Shown: piece by piece, positions 1 through 8,013 of the stretch
Layout: every line of letters begins with the position of its first letter
Numbering within the stretch: position 1 is the stretch's first letter
Origin: Planctomycetota bacterium
GTDB lineage: Bacteria > Planctomycetota > UBA11346
Assembly: GCA_014193115.1 (NCBI GenBank)
Contig: BJHQ01000007.1
Span: 159,729-223,728 of the forward strand
DNA length: 64,000 bases
Reading direction: 5' to 3'
Notes under the pieces: generated by a model
The model's database searches: none
The model's input: the letters and a program-made list of their open reading frames with translations, nothing else
What the model was told of the DNA's origin: nothing
Translations under genes and position numbers: made by a program

Positions 1-1434
1 GGCAAGCTCACTGGGGACTGCCGGCGCAGAGGCGATCACCACATCGCGACGCAGCTGCCACAGCCCCGGGGCCGGAGTCGCCGGCGGCCAGAGCGGCGCC
101 GGTGCGATGTGGACGGCGCATGGCGCACCCAGCCAGGTTCCGAGGTTTCCATCCTCCCGCGCCGTCACCAGCGGCAGGCCCGCCGGCAGCAACGCCGTCA
201 ACGCGGTATCCGCGCCGGGCAGGCACCAGCGACGGGCGGTCCAAGTCCCGGCATCCAGCGTCAGCCAGCCGGCGAATCCTCCCGGTGGCGAGCGCACTTC
301 GATGCGCAGGCGGGTCGGCTCATCAAGGTCGAGCTGCCAAGCACCAGGGCCAAAGCACGCGATCGCCTGATCGTCACTGGCGATCACGCTTGGCGACCAA
401 GCCGGCAATTGCGCCAGTTCCGCGGCGGTCGCCGCGGGTACCGGCCAGCCGTGGGCGATGAGCCACGGCGACAGGTCGGCGCCCAGGGCCAAGGACCAGT
501 GGTTGGCCAAGGCTGCCACCTTGCCGGCGTCACCATCGGCGGAGTGCTCGGCCCGGGCCAGGGCGCAGGCGCGGCGGACCACATCGGCGCCGACCAGGCC
601 AGCCAGCTCAAGGAGCAAGCCGCCTTGGGCATCGGCGCTGAGGGATTCAGGCTCCGCGGCGCCTGGTTCGGAGCCGGCGATGGCCGACCACGGACGGCCC
701 AATGCCGCCCATCCGGCCTGGCGGCGGCGTGCAGCGCCAGCCAAAGCCGATTCGGGTGGAAGCCCCTCGGTGCGATCGCCCTCCCGGGCGAACACCGGCA
801 GCAGGTAGCCTTCGACGAAAGCGGTCCAAGCATGGGCCGGCTCGGGCCCGACGAACCACCGTGAGCTGAACCGCGTGCCCGCCACCACGTCGGCATTGTG
901 GGCCAGTTCGTGGGCCACCGCCGCATCCCAGCGGGCGGGATCGGATAGGGCGAGATCAAGCAGATGCGGGCGCAATTCTATGCCGGCGGATCCGACCCGT
1001 CCCAGGCCATCATGATCACGGGGCAAGGTGTTGGCCAGGCCGGCGACCTCGGGAACGATCGCCAGATCGACGGTCGACTGGACCGCACCAGGCACTAATC
1101 CGGTCAATTCGCGCAGCCGGGCCAAGGTCAGCGAGCACCGATCGGCCAGTTCCCGGGCCTGGTCGAGGCCGATGCGTGCGAGGTCGGCCTCGCTGAACAG
1201 CAGTCTGACTCCGGCGCTGGGCACCGGATGCAGCCGCCATATGACCAGCGGATCGCTCAGCGAGGCCACCACGACCAGTCCTGATCCCGCTGGCGCCAAG
1301 GTCTCTGCCGCCGCCGGTGCATCGCCGGCGACCACGTGCGAACCAATCACGGCCGCAGCCGCGATGGTCAGCGGGGCCGCCGCCAAGGCGGCGGCCAGGA
1401 ACGTGGAACCAGGGACGGCGGAACGCACTGACAT
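1..1434 (-). CDS. Partial secreted HExxH (zincin-like) protein, C-terminus cut off by window edge
   Basis: This frame is missing from the ORF track because its stop lies left of base 1, but the minus strand is open without interruption from the ATG at 1434 to base 1. The N-terminus (MSVRSAVPGSTFLAAALAAA...) reads like a signal peptide or membrane anchor. Around residues 172-184 is AVAHELAHNADVV, an HExxH zinc-protease motif. About 30 residues further on is TAFVEGYLLP, whose Glu could be the third zinc ligand of a gluzincin. The remainder is Ala/Trp-rich and I cannot assign it to a named peptidase family. There is no clear Shine-Dalgarno before the ATG, so the start is uncertain. Proteolytic activity is inferred from the motif only; it could be an inactive peptidase-like protein. 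The listed ORFs at 384-959, 647-859 and 109-864 are shadows of this frame. Confidence 0.7.
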   Translation of the reverse strand, partial: MSVRSAVPGSTFLAAALAAAPLTIAAAAVIGSHVVAGDAPAAAETLAPAGSGLVVVASLSDPLVIWRLHPVPSAGVRLLFSEADLARIGLDQARELADRCSLTLARLRELTGLVPGAVQSTVDLAIVPEVAGLANTLPRDHDGLGRVGSAGIELRPHLLDLALSDPARWDAAVAHELAHNADVVAGTRFSSRWFVGPEPAHAWTAFVEGYLLPVFAREGDRTEGLPPESALAGAARRRQAGWAALGRPWSAIAGSEPGAAEPESLSADAQGGLLLELAGLVGADVVRRACALARAEHSADGDAGKVAALANHWSLALGADLSPWLIAHGWPVPAATAAELAQLPAWSPSVIASDDQAIACFGPGAWQLDLDEPTRLRIEVRSPPGGFAGWLTLDAGTWTARRWCLPGADTALTALLPAGLPLVTAREDGNLGTWLGAPCAVHIAPAPLWPPATPAPGLWQLRRDVVIASAPAVPSELA

Positions 1435-1580
1435 GTCAGAAGATGAAATATGGCATCGCCCAGCCGGCTGGCAACGGCGCCTGCGGAGCATTGCACCGGC
1501 CTGGCTGGTCACCGTCCCACAGACCGCCTTCCGATGAATTCCAGCTCGACCCGAGCGCCAAACGACCGATACTGCCCACT

Positions 1581-1946
1581 ATGGTGGAGCTTCCGCCGGT
1601 ACTGCCTGCACCTGAGACTGGCGAGCGTTCGCCGGGCGATGGCAATTTCTACCAGCGTCAACCGAAGAAACCGCCGCTGCCCGCACCCGATCAACCGCCG
1701 CCGCCCCAGCCGCCGCCGCTGCCGCTCCAGCGACCGGATCCATTGGCTCCTCTGGTCGAGGAGCTCGATCGCCAGCGCGCCACCGCGGAACCCGAGCTGG
1801 CCGACGACGAGAGCAGCGCTCAACGCAAGGCCACCGCCCTGGCTGCCTATCGTGACAGCGCCCTCCACAGCATCCTGATCGAGCCGAAACCTGTGCCGAC
1901 CTCTGAGCCAGAGACGGTCCCTGGCCACCTGGACAAACCGGCATAG
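1581..1946 (+). CDS. Small proline-rich hypothetical protein
   Basis: The ORF is divergent from the HExxH gene and ends just before rnpB. From the ATG at 1581 it encodes about 121 residues: a Pro-rich stretch (PPPPQPPPLPL) followed by an acidic/charged segment (LVEELDRQRATAEPELADDE) and an Ala/Arg helix. No family is recognised. The same frame is open further upstream (ATG at 1443, and the track start at 1317), but those starts would abut or overlap the divergent gene and leave no room for promoters, so 1581 was preferred. Neither candidate has a strong ribosome-binding site. Low-complexity composition means it could be a chance frame in GC-rich DNA, although the charged C-terminal half looks protein-like. 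Confidence 0.4.
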   Translation: MVELPPVLPAPETGERSPGDGNFYQRQPKKPPLPAPDQPPPPQPPPLPLQRPDPLAPLVEELDRQRATAEPELADDESSAQRKATALAAYRDSALHSILIEPKPVPTSEPETVPGHLDKPA

Positions 1947-1947
1947 G

Positions 1948-2332
1948 ATGTTTCCTGCTGCCTGACGGCCGCGTCCGCCGGGTTCCCGGCGGCCGAGGAA
2001 AGTCCGGGCTCCGCAGGGCATGGTGGCTGCCAAATGCAGCCGGCTTCCGTGGCGGGAGGCTAGGGAAAGTGCAACAGAAAACAGACCGCCTCGCCCGCGG
2101 GCGCAAGCCCCTGGGTGCGGTAAGGGCGAAACGGTGGGGTAAGAGCCCACCGCGGGAACCGTAAGGCGACCGGCACGGCAAACCCCACCAGGAGCAAGCC
2201 CAGACCGCGCGTGGTGCTGCCCGCACCGCTTTGTGAAGCGCGAATCGGGTGCTAGAGGGCCGGCGGCAACGCCGGACCTGAGAGAAATGGCCGTCCACGA
2301 CAGGACCCGGCTTATGGCAGTCACCGACCACC
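1948..2332 (+). ncRNA. rnpB: RNase P RNA, bacterial class A
   Basis: This is the catalytic RNA of ribonuclease P, which removes 5' leaders from tRNA precursors. The diagnostic conserved block GAGGAAAGTCCGGGCTCC is at about 1994-2011. It is followed by an ACAGA box (GAAAACAGACCGCC), the GGTAAGGGCGAAA and GTAAGAGCCCACCG segments, and a 3' ACAGGACCCGGCTTATG block at about 2299-2315. Order and spacing fit a class A RNA of roughly 385 nt. The exact 5' and 3' ends are approximate; a short P1 helix can be drawn between CTGCC near 1958 and GGCAG near 2316. It lies between a small Pro-rich ORF and the E2 gene, with a strong hairpin immediately downstream. Confidence 0.93.
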
Positions 2333-2334
2333 CA

Positions 2335-2358
2335 CACCTCCGGCGCAAGCCGGAGGTG
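2335..2358 (+). terminator. Perfect GCAA-loop hairpin after rnpB
   Basis: CACCTCCGGC-GCAA-GCCGGAGGTG forms a perfect 10-bp stem closed by a GNRA-type tetraloop just downstream of rnpB. There is no U-tract (the next bases are CGGTCGATTCC), so it is either a non-canonical or processing-type 3' end for the RNA or a leader hairpin of the E2 gene that begins about 80 bases later. Confidence 0.5.
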
Positions 2359-2440
2359 CGGTCGATTCCTGCCCCAGACCGGCTCACGGGTTGCCAATCG
2401 CCGCCGCGCCGCGACCGTTCCGCCTCCCGCGGAGCGAGCG

Positions 2441-3865
2441 ATGCCGACCAAGATCCTGCTGCCCAAATTCGGACAGACGGTCGAAACCAGCGAGATCAAC
2501 CATTGGGCCGTCAAGGAAGGCGATGCCATCCGCAAAGGCCAGGTCGTGTGCGAGATCGCCACCGACAAGAGCTCGTTGGAGGTCGAAAGCCAATACGAAG
2601 GCACCTTGCTGAAAATCCTGCTCGCTCCGGGCAAGCAGGTGCCGGTCGGCTGCGTCATGGCGGTGCTCGGCGCGCCAGGTGAAACGCTGAGCGATGCCTT
2701 CGTGGCCGAGTGCCTGGCCAGCCAGGCGGCAGGCCCGGCGGCTGCGACTCCTGCCGAAGCCACGCCAGCCCCAGCGCCCAAGCCAGCCCCGGTTGCTCCA
2801 GCGGCAGCCCCGGTTTCCGTTGCTCCAGCGCCAACGCCGAAACCAGCGGCCGCGCCTAAACTTGAGGCCGTTCCTAAACCAGCGGCGAAACCAGCCGGCC
2901 GCCTGTTCATCTCACCCCGGGCCAAGCGCCTCGCCGAACGCCGGCTGGTGCCGGTCGCCCTGCTCACCGGCAGCGGCGAAAACGGACGGATCGTCGAAGC
3001 CGATGTCCAGGCCTATGTCGACGCCGCTGGCGCGGTCACGCCCGCGGCCCGGGCGGTGGCCTACGCTCGTGGATTCGACCTGCGCCAGGTGAAGCGCATC
3101 GGTGAACGGATCAGCGTCGAGGATCTCGTCCAGCTCGCCGTGGCCGCTGCCCCGGCAAAACCGAAGAAAGCCGAGAAACCACCGCTGGCTGAATTGAGCG
3201 CACGGACCGAGAAACCGAGCCCGATGCGCCGCGTGATCGCGGCGAACATGGTCCAGTCCGCCAGCACCATCCCGGCCTTCCAGCTTGAAGTGACGGTGGA
3301 TGCGGCCTCGCTGATCGCACGTCGCGAGGCCGACAAGGCGGCCGGGCTCAAAGTCAGCTTCGGCGACTACATCGCCCGGGCAGTGGCCTTGGCGATCCGC
3401 CGTTTCCCGGCCTTCGCCGCGACCTGGACCGATGGCGGAATCGTCTATCGCGACCGGATCAACATCGGTTTCGCGGTGGCCGTCCCTGGCGGGCTGGTGG
3501 TGCCGGTGGCCCGGGACTGCGACTTGGTTTCGCCGGCCGACATCGCCACCCAATCCGTCGCCTTGGTCGAGAAAGCCCGGACCGGCAAACTCGCCCCCGA
3601 GGACTACACCGGCGCGGTGTTCACCCTGAGCAACCTCGGCGCCATGCCGGTGGACCGCTTCGTCGCCATCGTCCCGCCCGGCCAGAGCGGGATCATCGCC
3701 ATCGGCCGGATCCGAGATGAGGTCGCCGTGAAGAGCGGCGGCTTCTTCGCCGCCAAGCTGATGAGCCTGACCCTGTCCGCCGACCACCGCTACATCGACG
3801 GCGCCGACGGCGCGGCGTTCATGAAAGAGGTGAAGGAATTGCTGGAAGACGCAGCGGGGCTGTAA
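2441..3865 (+). CDS. Dihydrolipoamide acyltransferase (E2) of a 2-oxo acid dehydrogenase complex
   Basis: E2 core enzyme of a pyruvate-type dehydrogenase complex: it transfers the acyl group from lipoyl-lysine to CoA in the cytosol. The N-terminal lipoyl domain (residues 1-80) carries the lipoylation site in ATDKSSLEVES. An Ala/Pro linker follows (about 90-150). Then come two E3/E1-binding-like modules: ISPRAKRLAERRLVPV...NGRIVEADVQAY (about 157-190) and VTPAARAVAYARGFDLRQVK...ISVEDLVQLA (about 198-232). The catalytic domain (about 250-474) has the acyltransferase motif DHRYIDGADGA near the C-terminus. At 474 residues it is normal for the family, but two binding modules are unusual. The ATG has a GGAG-containing purine stretch upstream. 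No E1 or E3 gene is adjacent, so pyruvate versus another 2-oxo acid cannot be decided here. Confidence 0.93.
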   Translation: MPTKILLPKFGQTVETSEINHWAVKEGDAIRKGQVVCEIATDKSSLEVESQYEGTLLKILLAPGKQVPVGCVMAVLGAPGETLSDAFVAECLASQAAGPAAATPAEATPAPAPKPAPVAPAAAPVSVAPAPTPKPAAAPKLEAVPKPAAKPAGRLFISPRAKRLAERRLVPVALLTGSGENGRIVEADVQAYVDAAGAVTPAARAVAYARGFDLRQVKRIGERISVEDLVQLAVAAAPAKPKKAEKPPLAELSARTEKPSPMRRVIAANMVQSASTIPAFQLEVTVDAASLIARREADKAAGLKVSFGDYIARAVALAIRRFPAFAATWTDGGIVYRDRINIGFAVAVPGGLVVPVARDCDLVSPADIATQSVALVEKARTGKLAPEDYTGAVFTLSNLGAMPVDRFVAIVPPGQSGIIAIGRIRDEVAVKSGGFFAAKLMSLTLSADHRYIDGADGAAFMKEVKELLEDAAGL

Positions 3866-3871
3866 ATCGCG

Positions 3872-3897
3872 GACTGGGCTCAGCCGCGAGCCCAGTC
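3872..3897. terminator. Bidirectional hairpin between convergent genes
   Basis: GACTGGGCTC-agccgc-GAGCCCAGTC is a perfect 10-bp stem with a 6-nt loop. It sits directly after the E2 stop and overlaps the last codons of the convergent PIN-toxin gene. Position and symmetry suggest a shared, U-tract-less transcription terminator. Confidence 0.6.
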
Positions 3898-4332
3898 ATC
3901 TAAGGTGATGACCGCGACCTCAGAGCGGTAGCGTTCCACCATGCGGGCATCGTCGGTGACCAGCGTGCGCCGGCTGACCTTGGCGTGGGCGACCTGCCCG
4001 GCGTCATACAGGCTGCGTCCTGCGGGCCGGAGACGAGCAAGCACGTCCATCCACGCAACCAGCCAACGGTCGTCCTCAATCAGCAGGAGACCGATTCGGG
4101 CACGAAATCTTGCCAGATTATCGAGCGCATCATCCATCGCCATTTCGAACCCATTGGCGGTCAAGGGACGGGTCGCCGTCGCAATGAATTCCCGCATGGT
4201 TTGAGTGGACATGGCAAAGTCACGATCCGATGTGATCAAGGCACGAGCAATTCCGTGGCCCTTCCGGGTGTCATCGGTAGCAGACAATAGCACGGTGGTG
4301 TCAAGCAGCAGGGCGCGATCACGCATCGTCAT
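3880..4332 (-). CDS. PIN-domain toxin (VapC/FitB type)
   Basis: A 150-residue PIN-domain protein, the ribonuclease toxin of a type II toxin-antitoxin pair. Acidic residues expected of the PIN active site are visible: LLLDTTVLLSATD near the N-terminus, the Glu in TQTMREFI, the Asp in SLYDAGQVAHAK and the Asp pair in LVTDDARMVERY. It overlaps the antitoxin gene by 14 bases (8 if the second ATG, MRDR, is used), which implies translational coupling. The target RNA cannot be deduced. The length is typical of the family and all acidic positions are present, so it should be active unless neutralised by its partner. Confidence 0.85.
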   Translation of the reverse strand: MTMRDRALLLDTTVLLSATDDTRKGHGIARALITSDRDFAMSTQTMREFIATATRPLTANGFEMAMDDALDNLARFRARIGLLLIEDDRWLVAWMDVLARLRPAGRSLYDAGQVAHAKVSRRTLVTDDARMVERYRSEVAVITLDDWARG

Positions 4333-4558
4333 AAGCGGCGTTGACTTCGTCTCTGGTGACAGGTCCGGTGCGTCCGCTGGAGACGGTCTTGAATCCCGAC
4401 CAATCCATCGCCGGCTTCTGTTCGGTCGCTGCTGCTAGCAAAATCGCCCGAACTTCGGCTTCAAGCGATCGTCCATGGGCTTTTGCTTGGTGATGCAAAC
4501 GGTCCTTCACCCATGGTTCAAGGCGGCGCACGAGCAGGCTGGTATGGGCGGTCTTCAT
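4319..4558 (-). CDS. Ribbon-helix-helix antitoxin (FitA/VapB type)
   Basis: A 79-residue antitoxin immediately upstream of, and overlapping, the PIN toxin. The N-terminal half, VRRLEPWVKDRLHHQAKAHG followed by RSLEAEVRAIL, matches the FitA-like ribbon-helix-helix family, which binds the operon's own promoter. The C-terminal tail (MDWSGFKTVSSGRTGPVTRDEV) is the likely toxin-binding segment. Autorepression of the pair is expected for the family; I could not define an operator. The pair sits between E2 and the SulP permease with no other mobile signature. Confidence 0.85.
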   Translation of the reverse strand: MKTAHTSLLVRRLEPWVKDRLHHQAKAHGRSLEAEVRAILLAAATEQKPAMDWSGFKTVSSGRTGPVTRDEVNAAYDDA

Positions 4559-4635
4559 GGCAGGCTTGCTCGGATGATATCACTCAGTGATGTCACCACA
4601 ATCCCGGCGCAATCGGCTACGCTTCCCAGACTTCC

Positions 4636-6345
4636 ATGCGGCTGAGCCCCCTTCCCGCCCTGCGCTGGTTCCCGCTGTCGGCGCCGGTCCTGCGCGCCGA
4701 CGTCGTGGCCGGTCTGACCGTGGGCCTGCTCTGCGTGCCCCAGGCGATGGCCTATGCCCAGCTGGCGGGAATGCCTGCGTTTTATGGGCTCTATGCCGCC
4801 ATCGTCCCGGCCATCGTCGGAGCGCTGTTTGGTTGGTGCGGGCAACTCCAGACCGGACCGGTGGCGATGACATCGATGGTCACCGCGGCGGTCCTCGCGC
4901 CATTCGCCTTGGCGGGCAGCCCGCATTATGTCGAGCTCGCCGTGCTGCTCGGCCTGCTGGTCGGGCTTATCCGGCTGGCCCTCGGCCTATGCCACGGGAG
5001 TTTCCTGCTCAACGTCATCAGCCATCCGGTGGTCCTCGGCTTCACTTCAGCCGCCGGGCTGATCATCGCCGGCAGCCAGATCCACGAGGTCTTCGGCCTG
5101 CCCGCAGCGCCACGCACGGGGACCTTCCTATGGGATGAATGGCAAGTGGTCAGCCAGCTCGGCCAGGCCCGGATCGATACCGTAGCCTTCGCCGTGACCA
5201 GCTTCGGGCTGCTGCTGTGGATGCAGCGATGGAAGCCGCTGCCGGCGGCGCTGGTGGTGTCCAGCGTAGCCACCGTCGTCGCTTGGCTCACCGGCTATGC
5301 CGCCTCGGGTGGACACGTGATCGGAGCGGTGCCCCACAGCTTGCCGCCGCTGACCATCCCAGCCTGGGATTGGGCCATCGTGGCCGACCTGCTGCCCGGC
5401 GCCGTGCTGGTCACGGTGGTCGGCTTCCTGGAGGTGCTCAGCGCCAGCAAGACCGCTGCTGCTCGCACCCGTCAGGCGATCAACCTCGACCAGGAACTGG
5501 TTGGTCAAGGATTGGCGGGCATCGCCGGATCGTTTACCGGCGCCTTTCCGGTCAGCGGTTCGCTGTCCCGTTCCGCTGTGAACCTTGATGCCGGCGCAGG
5601 CACTGGGATATCGGCCATCGTCACCGGCCTGTTCGTGCTCGCGGTGCTGCTGCTGGCGGCGCCGCTGCTGTACCATCTGCCGGTGGCGGTGCTGGCCGCG
5701 GTGATCCTGGCCGCGGTCCTCAGCCTGATCGACCTGGGCGCGCTCAATCGCGCCTGGCGGGTGAACCGCCACGATGGCCTGACCGGATGGACGACGTTCA
5801 TCGCGACGTTGGTCTTGGCACCCAATCTGGTGGCCGGCTTCGCCATCGGCGCGTCGCTGGCGATGGTGCTGCTGCTGGTCCGGATGATGCGGCCGCGGGT
5901 GGTGGTAGTGGCCCGGGCCGGCGACGGGACCTGGCGCGATGCCCATCGCCATGGCTTGGCCATGCGCGACGATCTCGTCCTGATCCGCCTCGACGGCCGG
6001 CTGAGTTTCGTCAATGTCGCCCACGTCGAGGAATCGGTGCTGGAGATCCTGTCTCGTTTCCCCCGGATGCGGGCGCTGGTGCTGTCCGGCGATGGCCTGA
6101 ATGAGCTCGACGCCAGCGGCGAGGATCTCCTGCGCCGGCTCCACGATCGACTCGGCGAACTTGGCGCTGTACTGGCGATGTGCGGCCTGAAGGCCCAGAT
6201 CACCGACACCCTGTCCCGCAGCGGGCTCGACCAGGTGATCGGCGCCGAACAGATCTACCGGTCCGAGGACGCCGCCCTGGTCGCTCTCGAACAGCGCTTG
6301 GGTCTCGACCAGACCCAGCCTGGTTTCGAGCAGGCGGCACCGTAG
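4636..6345 (+). CDS. SulP family anion (sulfate/bicarbonate-type) permease with STAS domain
   Basis: Inner-membrane transporter of 569 residues. The SulP N-terminal signature is clear (DVVAGLTVGLLCVPQAMAYA, then QLAGMPAFYGLYAAIVPAIVGALFG). About 10-12 hydrophobic segments follow up to roughly residue 420. The C-terminal STAS domain (about 445-560) contains LVLIRLDGRLSFVNVAHVEE and a second-half GLKAQITDTLSRSGL typical of these transporters. The substrate cannot be read from the sequence: sulfate, bicarbonate or other anions are all possible. It stands alone between the toxin-antitoxin pair (divergent) and a repeat block, with no sulfate-assimilation genes nearby. Confidence 0.92.
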   Translation: MRLSPLPALRWFPLSAPVLRADVVAGLTVGLLCVPQAMAYAQLAGMPAFYGLYAAIVPAIVGALFGWCGQLQTGPVAMTSMVTAAVLAPFALAGSPHYVELAVLLGLLVGLIRLALGLCHGSFLLNVISHPVVLGFTSAAGLIIAGSQIHEVFGLPAAPRTGTFLWDEWQVVSQLGQARIDTVAFAVTSFGLLLWMQRWKPLPAALVVSSVATVVAWLTGYAASGGHVIGAVPHSLPPLTIPAWDWAIVADLLPGAVLVTVVGFLEVLSASKTAAARTRQAINLDQELVGQGLAGIAGSFTGAFPVSGSLSRSAVNLDAGAGTGISAIVTGLFVLAVLLLAAPLLYHLPVAVLAAVILAAVLSLIDLGALNRAWRVNRHDGLTGWTTFIATLVLAPNLVAGFAIGASLAMVLLLVRMMRPRVVVVARAGDGTWRDAHRHGLAMRDDLVLIRLDGRLSFVNVAHVEESVLEILSRFPRMRALVLSGDGLNELDASGEDLLRRLHDRLGELGAVLAMCGLKAQITDTLSRSGLDQVIGAEQIYRSEDAALVALEQRLGLDQTQPGFEQAAP

Positions 6346-6356
6346 ATGAAAGCGCC

Positions 6357-6663
6357 GAGGGCTCCGGGCTGGGAGCACCTGGGAGCGCCGAGGGCTCCGG
6401 GCTGGGAGCACCTGGGAGCGCCGAGCGCCAGCTCGGCCTGGTTGGGCCTGCACTTGCCACGCGGCTGGTGCTGGCTGGCCGCACGGAGTGCGGCGCTCCG
6501 GGCTGGCTTCACGTGGGAACGACGAGCGCTCCGGGGGTTCGCCTGGGAACGACGAGCGCTCCGGGGGTTCGCCTGGGGGCGCCGAGCGCCAGCTCGGCTT
6601 GGTGGGCCTGAACTTGCCACGCGGCTGGTGCCCACTGGCCGCACGGAGTGCGCTCCGGGCTGG
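6357..6663. repeat. Mosaic intergenic repeat block with nested hairpins
   Basis: This fills the gap between the SulP permease and riboflavin synthase. It contains a 33-bp unit (GAGGGCTCCGGGCTGGGAGC...) twice in tandem at 6357-6422. An element of about 85 bp occurs in direct repeat at about 6417-6506 and 6580-6663. A 30-bp unit (TGGGAACGACGAGCGCTCCG...) lies twice in tandem between them at 6514-6573. Each 85-bp copy begins with the hairpin GCCGAGC-GCCA-GCTCGGC; the first copy also carries GCCGCAC-GGA-GTGCGGC. ORFs called here on both strands are low-complexity and not credible. It probably belongs to a dispersed genomic repeat family. Confidence 0.8.
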
Positions 6664-6709
6664 GCGCTCCCAGGATGGACGTGGCGGCATCCCCATCACG
6701 ATTCCACGC

Positions 6710-7294
6710 ATGTTCACCGGGATCATCCAGCACGTCGGCCAGATCGTGTCGGCGGAGCACACCCCAGGCGGCAGCCGGTTGGTCATCGCCACCGGGCCGC
6801 TGGCAGCGTCACTGGCCCTCGGCGACAGCTTGGCCTGTGACGGCATCTGCCTGACCGTCGCCGATGAATCCAGCGATTCCGCGACGTTTTCAGTCAGTCC
6901 CGAGACCGTGCGCAAGACCACCATCGCCACCTGGGCCAAGGGCCGACGGATCAACCTCGAACCTGCCCTGCGTCTCGGTGACCGTCTCGGCGGCCATCTG
7001 GTCAGCGGTCACGTCGATGGGGTCGGCGAGGTGCTCGCACGGGTGGTCGAGGGCGACAGCGAGCGCTTCACCATCCGCCTGCCGGCCACCGTGAAAGTCG
7101 TGGAAAAAGGCTCGCTGGCGGTGGACGGCATCTCGCTGACCACCTGGGATTGCCGAGCCGATGCCGCGTCGATCGCGGTCATCCCGCATACCCTCGCCCA
7201 TACCACCCTGGGCGATCGCCAGCCCGGCGACCCGGTCAATCTGGAGCAGGACCAGATCGGACGGTGGGTCGAGCGCCTGCTGGGCTCGCGATGA
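6710..7294 (+). CDS. ribE: Riboflavin synthase, alpha subunit
   Basis: Condenses two 6,7-dimethyl-8-ribityllumazine molecules into riboflavin plus a pyrimidine by-product; cytosolic trimer. The start is the ATG giving MFTGIIQHVG, the invariant N-terminus of the family; the longer track ORF only reads through the repeat block. The two tandem lumazine-binding barrels are visible: first half with SLACDGICLTV, second half with GGHLVSGHVDGVGEV and SLAVDGISLT. 194 residues is the usual length. The stop overlaps the next gene's ATG (ATGA), so it is translationally coupled to an ABC permease with no obvious metabolic connection. No other rib genes are in the window. Confidence 0.96.
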   Translation: MFTGIIQHVGQIVSAEHTPGGSRLVIATGPLAASLALGDSLACDGICLTVADESSDSATFSVSPETVRKTTIATWAKGRRINLEPALRLGDRLGGHLVSGHVDGVGEVLARVVEGDSERFTIRLPATVKVVEKGSLAVDGISLTTWDCRADAASIAVIPHTLAHTTLGDRQPGDPVNLEQDQIGRWVERLLGSR

Positions 7295-8013
7295 ACGCGG
7301 TGTGGCATCTCTGCCGCCGCGATCTGGTGGCGGCCTTCGCATCGCCACTGGCGTGGCTGGTGCTGGCGGCATGGGGATTCCTGACCGGGATGATGCTTGC
7401 CCTGACCGTGTGGTCGGTGGTCGGGCGCACCGCCGATTCACCGCTGTATGTCGGGGTGCTGAGCACCGGATTCACGCTGCTCATCGTGCTCGCCCCGGCG
7501 CTGTCGATGAGCGCCTTCGCCGGCGAGCGCCAGCAGGGCACCATGGCTCTGTTGATGACCGTCCCGGTCGGCGATGGAGCTCTGGTCGCGGGCAAGGCGC
7601 TGGCGGTGTTCCTGGTCATGGTGTCGCTGATTGCGGCGCTGATCCCGCACCTGATCGCCGTGGCCCTGGTCAGCGGGCTGGCGCCGGGCCAGCTCGTCGC
7701 CGGGCTGCTCGGCCTGGTGCTGGCTGCTGCTGCGGCGGCGAGCCTGGGCACCTGGATCAGCCTGCTGGTCGAGGCGCCGGTGACGGCCTACGTGCTGACT
7801 TTCGGCGTGATCGTCGTGCTGGTGCTGGTCGGAGCCCTGCCGCCTGACGGGGTGTTCGGCCCGCTGGCCCAGGGCCTCGGACTGGGTCCGCGCATCGCAC
7901 CATTCCTGGCCGGTCGGATCGAGCTCGGCTGCGTTGCGTATTTCCTGGCGCTGACCGCCGGCGGACTGGTCCTGGCGCGCAGCGTCCTGACCGCGCGGAG
8001 GCTGGAAGGATGA
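7291..8013 (+). CDS. ABC-2 type permease subunit (GldF-like)
   Basis: A 240-residue inner-membrane protein with about six hydrophobic segments. It resembles the GldF/NosY-type permeases: RDLVAAFASPLAWLVLAAWG at the N-terminus, the conserved AGERQQGTMALLMTVPV cytoplasmic motif after TM2, then four further helices. The ATG at 7291 overlaps the riboflavin synthase stop (ATGA), and its own stop overlaps the next gene's ATG, so the three are co-translated. In related systems this permease works with a GldA-type ATPase and a GldG-type partner; only the partner is adjacent. The cargo is unknown. Confidence 0.85.
   Translation: MNAVWHLCRRDLVAAFASPLAWLVLAAWGFLTGMMLALTVWSVVGRTADSPLYVGVLSTGFTLLIVLAPALSMSAFAGERQQGTMALLMTVPVGDGALVAGKALAVFLVMVSLIAALIPHLIAVALVSGLAPGQLVAGLLGLVLAAAAAASLGTWISLLVEAPVTAYVLTFGVIVVLVLVGALPPDGVFGPLAQGLGLGPRIAPFLAGRIELGCVAYFLALTAGGLVLARSVLTARRLEG

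Noticed and set aside
109-864. Plus-strand 251-residue ORF at the left edge
   Set aside because: The minus strand carries a continuous frame with signal peptide and HExxH motif across the same bases; the plus ORF is its shadow.
5128-6954. 608-residue minus ORF antiparallel to the SulP permease
   Set aside because: Gln/His/Arg-rich translation typical of a shadow of GC-rich coding DNA, and it runs through the intergenic repeat.
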